23,556 bases of DNA from an uncultured Lachnoclostridium sp. (GTDB taxonomy: Bacteria > Bacillota > Clostridia > Lachnospirales > Lachnospiraceae), in the NCBI GenBank assembly GCA_948330435.1, contig CAOJBY010000042.1:1-23556 (forward strand). The letters are read 5' to 3'. Each line of letters opens with the position of its first letter. Position 1 is the first letter of the stretch. Positions 12,794 through 21,708 of the stretch are shown here, piece after piece. Position numbers and translations under genes: made by a program. The notes beneath the pieces are model-generated. The model had not been told where the DNA came from. It ran no database searches and saw only the letters and a list, made by a program, of their open reading frames with translations.

Positions 12794-14571
12794 ACAGTCA
12801 AATCCTCCGTCTTCTCCCCAGGCAAGTCCAAAGCAATGTGCACATCCTTAAGCTGCTGGGGATCTACTTTGGCAGGTGCCCCCATCATTACATCCTGGGC
12901 GGTCTTGTTCATGGGGAATGGAATAATCTCCCGAATGCTTTCCTCCCCTGCAATCAACATAACCATGCGATCCACTCCAGGGGCAATTCCGGCATGAGGC
13001 GGAGCTCCGTAGCAGAATGCGTTGTACATAGCCGGGAACTTCGCTTTCACATCCTCCTCACCCAGACCAACCAGTTCAAAGGCTTTCACCATAATCTCCG
13101 GATCATGGTTTCTGACAGCTCCGGAGGACAGTTCCACGCCGTTGCAAACCAAATCATACTGATACGCATAGATATCTAAGGGATCTTTCTCCAGCAGATC
13201 TTTCATGCCGCCCTGGGGCATAGAAAAGGGATTGTGACAGAATTCCAGCTTTCCGGATTCCTCCCCAATCTCATACATGGGGAAGTCCACGATCCAACAG
13301 AACTCATAGCATTCCTTATTCATATGGCCCTCAACTGTATTTCCCAAGACCTTTCGAAATACACCGGCTGTCTTCTGGGCCGTTCCTTTCTTCCCAGCCG
13401 CCAATCCTACAAAATCTCCCGACTGTAAGGAAAGGGCTTTTGCCACCGCATCCTTTCTCTCTACCAGGAACTTGGAGATACCGCCTACCAGTTCTCCCTT
13501 TTCATCCAGGCGGAACCAATATACCTTATTTCCGGTCTGAACCTCCACGTCAGCACACATTTTGTCGATGACTTTTCTGGTTGCACCAAACTTACTAAAT
13601 ACTACGGCCTGTATATTCTGTCCCTCAAAAGGACCAAAGCCACAACCTTCCATACATTCGGTAGCGTCTGTCAGGGTCAGGTCAATTCGAAGATCCGGCT
13701 TATCGGAACCATATTTTTCCATGGCATCATGGAAAGAAATCCGCTTAAAGGATGCTTTTGAAGCTCTATCATAAGTACCATACTTTGCAAAAATGGGTGG
13801 AAGTACATCTTCCAGTACAGTAAAGACATCTTCTTGTGTGGCAAATGCCATCTCCATATCAAGCTGATAAAACTCTCCCGGAGAACGATCTGCTCTGGCA
13901 TCCTCATCACGGAAACAGGGGGCAATCTGGAAATACCGGTCAAAGCCCGAGGTCATCAAAAGCTGCTTAAACTGTTGAGGTGCCTGAGGCAGTGCATAAA
14001 ATTTTCCCGGATGATTTCTGGATGGCACCAGATAGTCTCTTGCACCCTCGGGAGAGGAGCAGGTGAGAATGGGAGTGGTAATCTCCAGGAAACCATGCTC
14101 GGTCATGCTCTTTCTGAGTTCTGCAACCACATTGCACCGCAAAATAATGCGATCCTTTACTGCCGGGTTTCTCAGATCCAAGTAGCGGTAACGCAGACGG
14201 GTATTCTCATCTGCCTCTTTGGAACGGTTAATCTCAAAGGGCAGCTCATTGTAACGGCATTTTCCCAAGACCTCTATGGAATCCGGAACCACCTCGATAT
14301 CTCCTGTGGGCAAATTGGAATTCTTGCTGGAGCGCTCCCGTACCACACCTGTGACAGACAGGGTAGATTCGTTATTGACTCCGGAAAGCTTCTCCATCAT
14401 CTCCTCGGTTTCAATGACAAACTGAGTGGTTCCATAGAAATCACGCAAAATCAAAAATCCCAGGTTCTTACTGACCTTACGCAGATTCTCATACCATCCG
14501 GTCAGAGTTACGGTTTCTCCCACATGCTCCATGCGGAGTTCATTGCAGGTATGTGTTCTTGACTGAAACAT
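12790..14571 (-). CDS. aspS: Aspartyl-tRNA synthetase
   Basis: This class II synthetase (593 aa, bacterial type) charges tRNA-Asp. In order: an N-terminal OB-fold anticodon-binding domain (about 1-110), the class II core with ARYR-like LRYRYLDLR, motif 2 CFRDEDARADRSPGEFYQLD (20 residues), the bacterial GAD insertion (about 290-420), and motif 3 APGVDRMVMLIAG. The motif 2 loop has SPGEFYQLD, a form I associate with alphaproteobacterial enzymes, and not the common QPEFTQ; the OB fold reads ENLRKVSKNLGFLILRD where RRDHGG-type sequence is usual. Whether it charges tRNA-Asn as well cannot be told by eye. GGAGG lies 9-10 nt before the ATG. It is the last gene of the operon, and no terminator precedes its overlap with the DUF1294 gene. 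Confidence 0.96.
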   Translation of the reverse strand: MFQSRTHTCNELRMEHVGETVTLTGWYENLRKVSKNLGFLILRDFYGTTQFVIETEEMMEKLSGVNNESTLSVTGVVRERSSKNSNLPTGDIEVVPDSIEVLGKCRYNELPFEINRSKEADENTRLRYRYLDLRNPAVKDRIILRCNVVAELRKSMTEHGFLEITTPILTCSSPEGARDYLVPSRNHPGKFYALPQAPQQFKQLLMTSGFDRYFQIAPCFRDEDARADRSPGEFYQLDMEMAFATQEDVFTVLEDVLPPIFAKYGTYDRASKASFKRISFHDAMEKYGSDKPDLRIDLTLTDATECMEGCGFGPFEGQNIQAVVFSKFGATRKVIDKMCADVEVQTGNKVYWFRLDEKGELVGGISKFLVERKDAVAKALSLQSGDFVGLAAGKKGTAQKTAGVFRKVLGNTVEGHMNKECYEFCWIVDFPMYEIGEESGKLEFCHNPFSMPQGGMKDLLEKDPLDIYAYQYDLVCNGVELSSGAVRNHDPEIMVKAFELVGLGEEDVKAKFPAMYNAFCYGAPPHAGIAPGVDRMVMLIAGEESIREIIPFPMNKTAQDVMMGAPAKVDPQQLKDVHIALDLPGEKTEDLTV

Positions 14572-14589
14572 CTCTCATTTCCTCCATTC

Positions 14590-14682
14590 TAGTTCCGCAG
14601 TCGGCATTCGATGCACAGAAAGATTTCCGGCCACAAATCCATGTGTCCGTAAATCTTTCTGTGCGTCAAATGCTGCCTGCTG
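14590..14682. repeat. Palindromic intergenic repeat, copy B
   Basis: Starts TAGTTCCG and ends CTGCTG, as a near-perfect palindrome: 14604-14626 pairs with 14651-14673 at 21 of 23 positions. The centre CCACAAATCCATGTG is shared with copy A at 1149-1249. It fills the hisS-aspS gap. In the transcript it would form a long hairpin without a T run, so RNA processing or stability is a more likely effect than termination. Confidence 0.8.
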
Positions 14683-14684
14683 TT

Positions 14685-15932
14685 TTATCTTATAAACAAT
14701 TTTGGCAGTTCGGAAAGCTTCACCTCCGTCTGCTCTCCGGTTGCCATATCCTTTACATTGGCCCCATCTTTCTCAAGTTCATTTTCACCAATGATTACAG
14801 CCTTTTTCGCACCAATCTTATTGGCATACTTCATCTGTGCTTTCACACTGCGGTCCATATAATCCGTTTCTACAATCAATCCGGACTTACGAATCTCATT
14901 CACCAGCTTATAAGCTTTCGCTCTGGCTTCTGATCCCAGGATTCCAACATAGAGATCCGGGGTCTCCATAGCAGGAAGCTCCACACCCTCTTTTTCCAGA
15001 AAATAAAGAATCCTCTCAATCCCCATTCCAAAGCCAACGGAAGGGATGTCCTGCTTTTCGTCAATCTCATGAATCAAGCCGTCATAGCGCCCGCCGCCGC
15101 AGAGGGTAAAACCATCCTGATTCACGAATTCAAATACTGTCTTTGTATAGTAATCCAGTCCCCGAACAATTCCCGTATCCACCTCAAAAGGAATCTCCAT
15201 CTGGTTAAGCAGGCTCTGAAGCTCCTGAAAATGAATCCTGCATTCCTCATCCAGATAGTCGATGGTTCTGGGAGCATCCTTTACAATCTCCTTACATTCC
15301 GGAACCTTGCAGTCAATCACCCGCAAGGGATTCTTCTGCATCCGCTCCCGACAGGTGGGGCACAGCTTGTCCTCATGCTTTTTCAGGTAAGAAAGAAGGG
15401 CATCGTTGTAGGTCCTCTTGCAATTGGGACATCCAATACTATTAATATGAAGCTTCGCATCCTTAAGTCCCAGCTTTTTAATAAAAGAAGTAACTAAGGA
15501 AATCAGTTCCAGCTCCGCCAAAGGACTTTTTGCCCCTACAAACTCTACGCCAAACTGATGATGCTGACGCAGTCGGCCACTCTGGGGCTTCTCATAGCGA
15601 AAAGCCTGAGTTACATAATATAGCTTGGCCGGAGCCGGATTGGCATACATATTGTGCTCCAGAAATGCCCGCATTACCCCTGCGGTTCCCTCCGGCTTTA
15701 GGGTAATACTTCGATCCCCCTTGTCTGTGAAAGTGTACATCTCCTTTTGCACAACATCCGTAGTTTCGCCTACACCCCTCTGAAACAGCACGGTATGCTC
15801 AAACATGGGAGTAATAATCTCCGTCATATGGTAGGTTCTTGCCAATTCTCTGGCTATTTTTTCTACATAGGCACGCTTGTACATCCGTTCGCCGTACCAA
15901 TCCTCCACACCTCTCGGGGCTTGTGTAATCAT
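14685..15932 (-). CDS. hisS: Histidyl-tRNA synthetase
   Basis: This 415-aa class II synthetase charges tRNA-His. It shows TLKPEGTAGVMRAFLEHN (motif 2 region), YVTQAFRYEKPQSGRLRQHHQ in part, the HisRS signature GLDYYTKTVFEF, and GGGRYDGLI. A C-terminal anticodon-binding domain follows (from about residue 325, LYVGILGSEARAKA). Between the class II motifs is a four-Cys module (CPNC, then CPTC, about residues 166-200) resembling a zinc site. The start ATG follows AGGAGG at 7-8 nt. Its 5' end is 12 bp from the stop of the HD-GYP-like gene. Confidence 0.96.
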   Translation of the reverse strand: MITQAPRGVEDWYGERMYKRAYVEKIARELARTYHMTEIITPMFEHTVLFQRGVGETTDVVQKEMYTFTDKGDRSITLKPEGTAGVMRAFLEHNMYANPAPAKLYYVTQAFRYEKPQSGRLRQHHQFGVEFVGAKSPLAELELISLVTSFIKKLGLKDAKLHINSIGCPNCKRTYNDALLSYLKKHEDKLCPTCRERMQKNPLRVIDCKVPECKEIVKDAPRTIDYLDEECRIHFQELQSLLNQMEIPFEVDTGIVRGLDYYTKTVFEFVNQDGFTLCGGGRYDGLIHEIDEKQDIPSVGFGMGIERILYFLEKEGVELPAMETPDLYVGILGSEARAKAYKLVNEIRKSGLIVETDYMDRSVKAQMKYANKIGAKKAVIIGENELEKDGANVKDMATGEQTEVKLSELPKLFIR

Positions 15933-15944
15933 ATATTCATCCTC

Positions 15945-16568
15945 CTATTCCAGTTCCGCAATACCAATGCGGAAATCCCTTAGTGCCCATTTCTCCTGTA
16001 ATTCCTCATCGTGAATCACCGTCTGAAAGGCTAAAAACACTCTCATATCAAAGTTTTTTACTTCCTCTATCATCAGTTCTATAGCCGTATCCTTATCAAA
16101 AGCTCTTCGGTAAGGACGATCCGAAATAAGTGCCGCATACGTATCGCAAACTCTCAAAATCCTTGCCCCCATGGGGATCCTCTCTCCCGTCAGATTCTCG
16201 GGATAACCGGATCCGTCATAATTCTCATGATGATACAAAATGGTTTCAAGAATTTCATCTGAAAAATCATATCGTATCAGTGTTTCATATCCCAGCCTCG
16301 GATGCATCCGCACATATTTCATTTCTTCAATATTCAAAGTGTCTTCATTTCTGCCATAGAGATAGCTGGAAACTCTCAGCTTTCCAACATCATGAAGTAT
16401 CCCGGCCACTGCTAGTTCATGGCACTGATCCTCATAAAGACCAAGCTGTTTTCCCACACTGTATGCCAGATTACTGACACAAATGCCATGTTTTAATTCC
16501 TCGGTGGTGTCCTCCTCGAACATAGCCCAGCCATCCGCCGTCTCTTTTCTCAATGTTGCCTCACTCAT
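15945..16568 (-). CDS. HD-GYP-like phosphohydrolase domain protein
   Basis: This 207-aa single-domain protein has metal-binding HD-GYP features: His27 (KHGICVSN), HD at 59-60 (GILHDVGKLRV), His89 (MHPRLGYETL), HHENYDGSGYP at 113-123, and DTYAALISDRPYR at 142-154. HD-GYP enzymes hydrolyse cyclic di-GMP or related nucleotides. The first strong match supports a phosphodiesterase, but the substrate is not visible, and no receiver or sensor domain is attached. It is 14 bp downstream of hemZ and 12 bp upstream of hisS, clearly inside the operon. AAGGTG precedes the ATG. Confidence 0.88.
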   Translation of the reverse strand: MSEATLRKETADGWAMFEEDTTEELKHGICVSNLAYSVGKQLGLYEDQCHELAVAGILHDVGKLRVSSYLYGRNEDTLNIEEMKYVRMHPRLGYETLIRYDFSDEILETILYHHENYDGSGYPENLTGERIPMGARILRVCDTYAALISDRPYRRAFDKDTAIELMIEEVKNFDMRVFLAFQTVIHDEELQEKWALRDFRIGIAELE

Positions 16569-16582
16569 TGTCTCACCTTATT

Positions 16583-18037
16583 TTACAAACCATTAGCTTC
16601 TAAAAAGCTTCTTTTGCGCTCTATCATCTCGTCGATTCGGCTGATATACTGAGCAACGTCCTTTACATTCTCCACACGCTCAATATGATCCGCACCAAAG
16701 ACAAACTTAGAAGCGGCACCTGCTCCCGCAGCCAGAATCGTCTGTTTCTCCTCCATAATCAGTATATTGTAAATTCCTGCTTTGTCAACCTTCGCATAGC
16801 CCACATTTTCAAAATTTCCTGCCATATTTTTCTGGCGATACAGATAATAGGGATAAAGCTTCTGCTCCACGCAACTAAAATAGGCCAGATCCATAATCTC
16901 CTGACTATTTTTCAGCCCCATCTCCCGGTATTCATCCTGAAACAGCTTAAGACGTGCCGCCCGTTTCACTGCCAGAGAATGAACAGTAATACTATCCGGT
17001 CCCAAAATTCGGAGTTCTTCCAGGGTATGCTGTACCTGTGGCAATTCTTCCCCCGGAAGACCTGCAATCAAATCCATATTGATATTGTCAAAGCCCGCCT
17101 CCCGTGCCATATAGAAAGCTTCTTTCGTCTGTTCCACCGTATGCTTTCGTCCAATGATATCCAGAGTCTCCTGGTTCATAGTCTGCGGGTTCACTGAAAC
17201 CCTTGTAACACCATGGGACTTTAATACCCGAAATTTTTCCGGCGTTACACTGTCCGGCCTTCCCGCCTCCACTGTTAGTTCCTTAAGGTGTCCATAATCA
17301 AAACTTTTCTCCAGAACATTCATCAGGCGATCTAACTGTGATGCACTGAGTGTTGTAGGTGTGCCGCCACCCACATAAATGGTATTCAGCTTCCGGCCTT
17401 TATAAGCCTTTCCAAGAAAACAAAGTTCCAAAAAAAGTGCTTCCAGATAAGTATCCACCTTTTTTTCCCACAGCTTCAAGGGAGAAGAGGAAAAGGAGCA
17501 ATACAGGCAAATGCTTGGACAAAAAGGAATTCCTACATAAAGGCTGTAACCATCCTCATAATCCAGCCTTTTAAGCACCTCTTGCTCCTTATTGGCAATG
17601 GAGATTGCCAGTGCTGTCTTTTCATTGCTGCAAAAATAAGTCTGCCGCATATAATCCGCAATCTCTAGATTGGATTTTCCCTGTTCCAGCATTGACATGG
17701 GAATCTTCACCGGTCGAATGCCGGTAAGGGTTCCCCAGGGCAATGTCCTGCCGGTATAATCGGAAAGTGCTCCATAAATCAACTGCTTTAATTGATTTTT
17801 TATAAGCTTTCTCTCCCGATTCTCTACACAAACACGGCTCTTCTTTTGAAGAGCCTGATTCTCGTATATCACAAATTCGATTTCTTTATCCCCTACCCTC
17901 ACCGACATCTGAGAAGCAGCTTCCTCTGTAAACGTCTCCTTTTCACGGACATTTACTTCCTCCTCCGGATAAAAAGCTTTGATCAGGGAATGGACATCGT
18001 ACGCAAAGCTTTCCTTGTTTATCTTAACCTCAATCAT
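16583..18037 (-). CDS. hemZ: HemZ-type radical SAM protein (coproporphyrinogen dehydrogenase family)
   Basis: This 484-aa protein belongs to the HemN/HemZ radical SAM group. The [4Fe-4S] cluster motif is CPSICLYC (Cys 173, 177, 180), followed by VGGGTPTTLS (about 222-231), NPQTMNQETLDIIGRKHT in part, and NMDLIAGLPGE. An N-terminal extension of about 165 residues is typical of HemZ. The family is named for oxygen-independent coproporphyrinogen III oxidation, but in organisms without a full heme pathway the role is unsettled, and no other heme genes are seen here. It sits 16 bp after the MBL gene, with a weak ribosome site overlapping that gene's end. Confidence 0.9.
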   Translation of the reverse strand: MIEVKINKESFAYDVHSLIKAFYPEEEVNVREKETFTEEAASQMSVRVGDKEIEFVIYENQALQKKSRVCVENRERKLIKNQLKQLIYGALSDYTGRTLPWGTLTGIRPVKIPMSMLEQGKSNLEIADYMRQTYFCSNEKTALAISIANKEQEVLKRLDYEDGYSLYVGIPFCPSICLYCSFSSSPLKLWEKKVDTYLEALFLELCFLGKAYKGRKLNTIYVGGGTPTTLSASQLDRLMNVLEKSFDYGHLKELTVEAGRPDSVTPEKFRVLKSHGVTRVSVNPQTMNQETLDIIGRKHTVEQTKEAFYMAREAGFDNINMDLIAGLPGEELPQVQHTLEELRILGPDSITVHSLAVKRAARLKLFQDEYREMGLKNSQEIMDLAYFSCVEQKLYPYYLYRQKNMAGNFENVGYAKVDKAGIYNILIMEEKQTILAAGAGAASKFVFGADHIERVENVKDVAQYISRIDEMIERKRSFLEANGL

Positions 18038-18053
18038 GATTTTTGCTCATTTC

Positions 18054-18680
18054 CTATCCCATGTACGGATTGTATTTCTTCTCATGACCAATCGTAGTCA
18101 TTTCCTCATGGCCCGGATAAACCCTCACGTCTTCCGGCAATACCAAAAGCTTCTCCTTTACAGAACATATCAGTTCCGACAAGCTCCCTCCCGGAAAATC
18201 CGTTCGTCCAATGGAACCGCAGAACAGCGTATCCCCACTGAAAAGGACCCTTTCTTCTGGCTGATAATAACAGCATCCGCCTGGGGTATGTCCTGGAGTG
18301 TGAAGCATCCGAAGCCGGATCCCGGCCTCCTCAAATTCCTGCCCATCCTCCAGCAGAACATCTGGCTGCACCACAACAGATACTCCAAACAAAGCCTGTG
18401 ACAGATTTTGGGCCGGATTCAAAAGCAATGCCTCCTCCGCTTTTGCGGCATATACCTTTACACCAAATTCTTTTTTCAATTCATTCACTGCCAGAATATG
18501 ATCCCCGTGCCCGTGGGTTAAAAGGATGGATTTCAGAGTCAGACTTTCGTCCATAGTCTTTCGGGCAATCACATCCACCCGATCTGCCGGGTCTATCACA
18601 AGAGCTTCCCTGGTTCTTTCCTCAATCAGGAGATAACAGTTGGTTCTCACATCTCCCAAAACAAGCGTCTCTATCTTCAT
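18054..18680 (-). CDS. MBL-fold metallohydrolase (glyoxalase II-like)
   Basis: This 208-aa protein has the metallo-beta-lactamase fold metal ligands in order: HGHGDH (56-61), His131 (HTPGHTPGG), Asp150 (FSGDTLFCGSIGRTDFPGG in part) and His191 (YPGHEEMTTIGHEKKYNP in part). The pattern is that of glyoxalase II-like hydrolases, which split thioesters such as S-lactoylglutathione; the real substrate is unknown. It lies 28 bp after relA and 16 bp before hemZ, in the same operon. Confidence 0.9.
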   Translation of the reverse strand: MKIETLVLGDVRTNCYLLIEERTREALVIDPADRVDVIARKTMDESLTLKSILLTHGHGDHILAVNELKKEFGVKVYAAKAEEALLLNPAQNLSQALFGVSVVVQPDVLLEDGQEFEEAGIRLRMLHTPGHTPGGCCYYQPEERVLFSGDTLFCGSIGRTDFPGGSLSELICSVKEKLLVLPEDVRVYPGHEEMTTIGHEKKYNPYMG

Positions 18681-18708
18681 TCTGCCCTGTCATCCTTTCT
18701 TACCTTTA

Positions 18709-21015
18709 TCAACCAGTAGCCCTCTCCACATCCAGCACGCTCTCCACCTGGTAAAGCTTCTCCGCAATCCGCTGCAGTTCTTCTTTTCCTCCAATGTCAA
18801 AGGTAATGGAGATAGTAGCCGTTCCCTGCTTGCTGGTCCGCACATTGATACTGGTCATATCAATATTCCGTTCCGTAAAGATTCTGGAAATATCTACCAG
18901 AAGTCCGGTCCGGTTGCTGGCATATATCTTAATCTCCGTGGCATACTTTTCCCCGGAAGAGACGGTTCCTACATCCTGCCATTCCGCATCAATCAACCGA
19001 CGGCGTTCCAATTCCTGAAGATTCAATACATTGATACAATCCGTCCGGTGAATAGATACACCTCTCCCCCGGGTTACAAAGCCAATAATCTCATCCCCCG
19101 GAACCGGGCTACAGCATTTGGAAAACCGTACAGACACATCCGTAAGACCTTTTACTACAATGCCACTCTTTGATTTGGCAATGCGAATCTTACTGTCCTT
19201 ATTATCTGTGACTGCTTCCAGTACCTTTTCATCCGTAACTGCTTTCCTGTGAAGCTTCTCATATTCCTCAGTCATCTTATTGATGACCTGACCCTCTTTT
19301 AAGCCTCCATGACCAATGGCCGCCAAAACAGAATCCCAGTCCCGGAATCCATATTTGCGCATAACCAGATTCTGAAACTCCGGCTTCATAATATTGGACA
19401 TATTAATGGATTTTACCTTGCAGTACTGTGTCAGAAGTTCTTTGCCCTTCTGGATATTGTCATCTTTGAACTGATGCTTAAACCATTGATTGATCTTATT
19501 CTTTGCCTGGGTACTCTTTACCACGTTCAGCCAGTCACGGCTTGGACCTCTGGAATTCTGGGAAGTCAGTACTTCTATACGGTCGCCGTTCTGAATGGTA
19601 TAGTCGATGGTAACTAATTTGCCGTTCACTCTGGCCCCAATCATCCTGTTCCCTACGGCACTGTGCACACTGTAGGCAAAATCAATGGGCGTGGAACCGC
19701 TGGGAAGAGTCTTCACATCTCCGGAAGGAGTAAAGCAATACACACTCTCAGAAAAAAGGTCCAAATCGCTTTTCAGCAAATTCATAAATTCCTTATTGTC
19801 AGACATGTCTCGCTGCCATTCCAGAATCTGTCGAAGCCAACTCATCTTCTCCGCTTCCTGCTGGTCCACTGTCTTCTTGCCGTCACTGCTCTCTTTGTAT
19901 TTCCAATGGGCAGCAATTCCATACTCAGCCGTCCTGTGCATATCAAAGGTACGAATCTGGATCTCAAAAGGCTGTCCGTTGGGACCCATGAGCGTCGTAT
20001 GAAGAGACTGATACATATTGGGTTTCGGCATCGCCACATAGTCCTTAAAACGTCCTGGAATGGGGGTATACATCTCATGAATCACACCCAGGGCCGCATA
20101 GCAGTCTTTCACCGTATCCACAATAATACGCACTGCAAACAAATCATAAATCTGATCCAATGTCTTATTCTGATTCACCATCTTCTTATAGATACTGAAA
20201 AAGTGCTTCACACGGCCATCCACATGAGCATCAATCTCCGCATTTTCCATATGATGCCTGACTTCATCTACAATTCCCCGTACAAAGGCTTCCCTTGCAC
20301 TCTTCTTATCGGAAATCTGTTCTTTCAGTTCGTAGTAAACCTCCGGCTCCAGGTACTTTAAGGACAGATCATCCAGCTCATTCTTCACCTTGGAAATACC
20401 AAGCCTCTGGGCAATGGGAGCATAGATGTCCATCGTCTCACGGGCCTTTTCTTTCTGCTTCTCCGGCTTCATATACTGAAGCGTACGCATATTGTGCAGA
20501 CGATCCGCCAGCTTAATCAAAATTACACGGATATCCTTTGCCATAGCAAGGAACATCTTCCGCAGATTCTCTGCCTGAATCTCAATCTTATCCTTAGAAT
20601 AGGACAATTGACCCAACTTAGTAACTCCATCTACCAGAAGTGCAACCTCACCACTGAATTCCTTTACAATCTCCTCTGTGGTCATGACGGTATCTTCCAC
20701 CGCATCATGAAGAAGTCCTGCTACAATGGTTTCTTTATCCAGTTCCAGATCCGCTAAAATGATGGCAACACAAAGAGGGTGAATGATATAAGGTTCACCC
20801 GATTTACGAAGCTGCCCCTCGTGAGCCTCAGAGGCAATCCCATATGCTTTTTCAATCATGGAAATATCCGTAGAAGGATGATACTTCCGCACGCTCTTGA
20901 TAAGTTCCTGGTAAAGTTCTGCCGGATCCGTAAAATCCTGCATGGTCTTTACATTCTCATCCGCTCTGGTCAGATCTCCATCCCGATCCTTTACGCCAAT
21001 CTTCCATTCTGCCAT
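18709..21015 (-). CDS. relA: Bifunctional (p)ppGpp synthetase/hydrolase (Rsh)
   Basis: This 768-aa long RelA/SpoT homologue makes and degrades the alarmone (p)ppGpp during the stringent response. In order: HD hydrolase domain with an intact HD and ED (103-108, LLHDAVEDT), synthetase domain with GRFKDYVAMPKPNMYQSLHT (the RFKD form seen in bifunctional enzymes), TGS domain (YCFTPSGDVKTLPSGSTPID in part, about 435-495), a zinc-finger/RIS region with RFSKCCSPVPGDEIIGF, and a C-terminal ACT domain (about 690-766). The length is slightly above the usual 735 because of a short N-terminal extension. AGGTGG lies 7 nt before the ATG. It follows apt by 46 bp and probably shares its promoter. Confidence 0.95.
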   Translation of the reverse strand: MAEWKIGVKDRDGDLTRADENVKTMQDFTDPAELYQELIKSVRKYHPSTDISMIEKAYGIASEAHEGQLRKSGEPYIIHPLCVAIILADLELDKETIVAGLLHDAVEDTVMTTEEIVKEFSGEVALLVDGVTKLGQLSYSKDKIEIQAENLRKMFLAMAKDIRVILIKLADRLHNMRTLQYMKPEKQKEKARETMDIYAPIAQRLGISKVKNELDDLSLKYLEPEVYYELKEQISDKKSAREAFVRGIVDEVRHHMENAEIDAHVDGRVKHFFSIYKKMVNQNKTLDQIYDLFAVRIIVDTVKDCYAALGVIHEMYTPIPGRFKDYVAMPKPNMYQSLHTTLMGPNGQPFEIQIRTFDMHRTAEYGIAAHWKYKESSDGKKTVDQQEAEKMSWLRQILEWQRDMSDNKEFMNLLKSDLDLFSESVYCFTPSGDVKTLPSGSTPIDFAYSVHSAVGNRMIGARVNGKLVTIDYTIQNGDRIEVLTSQNSRGPSRDWLNVVKSTQAKNKINQWFKHQFKDDNIQKGKELLTQYCKVKSINMSNIMKPEFQNLVMRKYGFRDWDSVLAAIGHGGLKEGQVINKMTEEYEKLHRKAVTDEKVLEAVTDNKDSKIRIAKSKSGIVVKGLTDVSVRFSKCCSPVPGDEIIGFVTRGRGVSIHRTDCINVLNLQELERRRLIDAEWQDVGTVSSGEKYATEIKIYASNRTGLLVDISRIFTERNIDMTSINVRTSKQGTATISITFDIGGKEELQRIAEKLYQVESVLDVERATG

Positions 21016-21061
21016 CTGTTAACCACCTGTTTCTACCTTGCTTCCAAACAAATACTCTTAC

Positions 21062-21586
21062 TTAATTTCCCTCGTAACGAATCACAGACTCCACATTATA
21101 TTTAGCAAGCTTTTCCCGACCCTTAAGACCGGCAAGTTCCATAAGAAAGATAATCTTCACAACTTCGCCACCAAGAGATTCCACCAGTTCCGCAGCGGCC
21201 TGTATGGTTCCTCCTGTAGCAATGAGATCATCCACCAGAACCACCTTTTGCCCTGGCTTAATGGAATCCCTGTGCATCTCAATCACTGCACTGCCATACT
21301 CCAAATCATATTCCCTGGAAACAGTCTCACAGGGCAGCTTCCCCTTCTTACGTACCAGCACAAAAGGCTTATGCAGGTTGTAAGCAATGGGGGTTCCAAA
21401 CACAAATCCTCTGGACTCAGCACCTACCACCACATCAAAGTCAACGTCCTTTAAAAATTCCTGCATGGAATCAATAGCCAAACGCAGGCCATCTGCATCC
21501 TGCAGCACGGAAGTCACATCACGAAAAATGATTCCTTTCTCCGGAAAATCCGGAATACTTCTTACATATTCTTCCAGTTTTTTCAT
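21062..21586 (-). CDS. apt: Adenine phosphoribosyltransferase
   Basis: This 174-aa purine salvage enzyme turns adenine and PRPP into AMP. It shows the usual opening MKKLEEYVRSIPDFPEKGI (in full 19 residues), FRDVTSVLQDA, AESRGFVFG, and the PRPP loop VVLVDDLIATGGT. The open frame extends to 21652, but that would put the start about 6 nt from the predicted transcription start at about 21657. The ATG at 21586 gives the normal family length. Its ribosome site is unclear (AAAGGA touches the ATG, GGGGG is 11 nt away). Linkage with relA is common in Firmicutes. Confidence 0.94.
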   Translation of the reverse strand: MKKLEEYVRSIPDFPEKGIIFRDVTSVLQDADGLRLAIDSMQEFLKDVDFDVVVGAESRGFVFGTPIAYNLHKPFVLVRKKGKLPCETVSREYDLEYGSAVIEMHRDSIKPGQKVVLVDDLIATGGTIQAAAELVESLGGEVVKIIFLMELAGLKGREKLAKYNVESVIRYEGN

Positions 21587-21663
21587 TCCTTTATGCCCCC
21601 TTACTCTATAATAGCTGACATACAAAACAACAGAGTACCCGCCCCTGTTCATTAATGGAACTA

Positions 21664-21692
21664 ATTATAGCACGGTTTTTTTCATTTGACAA
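21664..21692 (-). promoter_or_regulatory. Promoter of the apt-relA operon
   Basis: On the minus strand TTGTCA (21692-21687), a 17-bp spacer and a perfect TATAAT (21669-21664). It starts only 17 bp after the recJ stop codon, so the operon does not depend on recJ transcription. Expected start near 21657. Confidence 0.85.
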
Positions 21693-21708
21693 CACTTTAC
21701 GGCATGTG

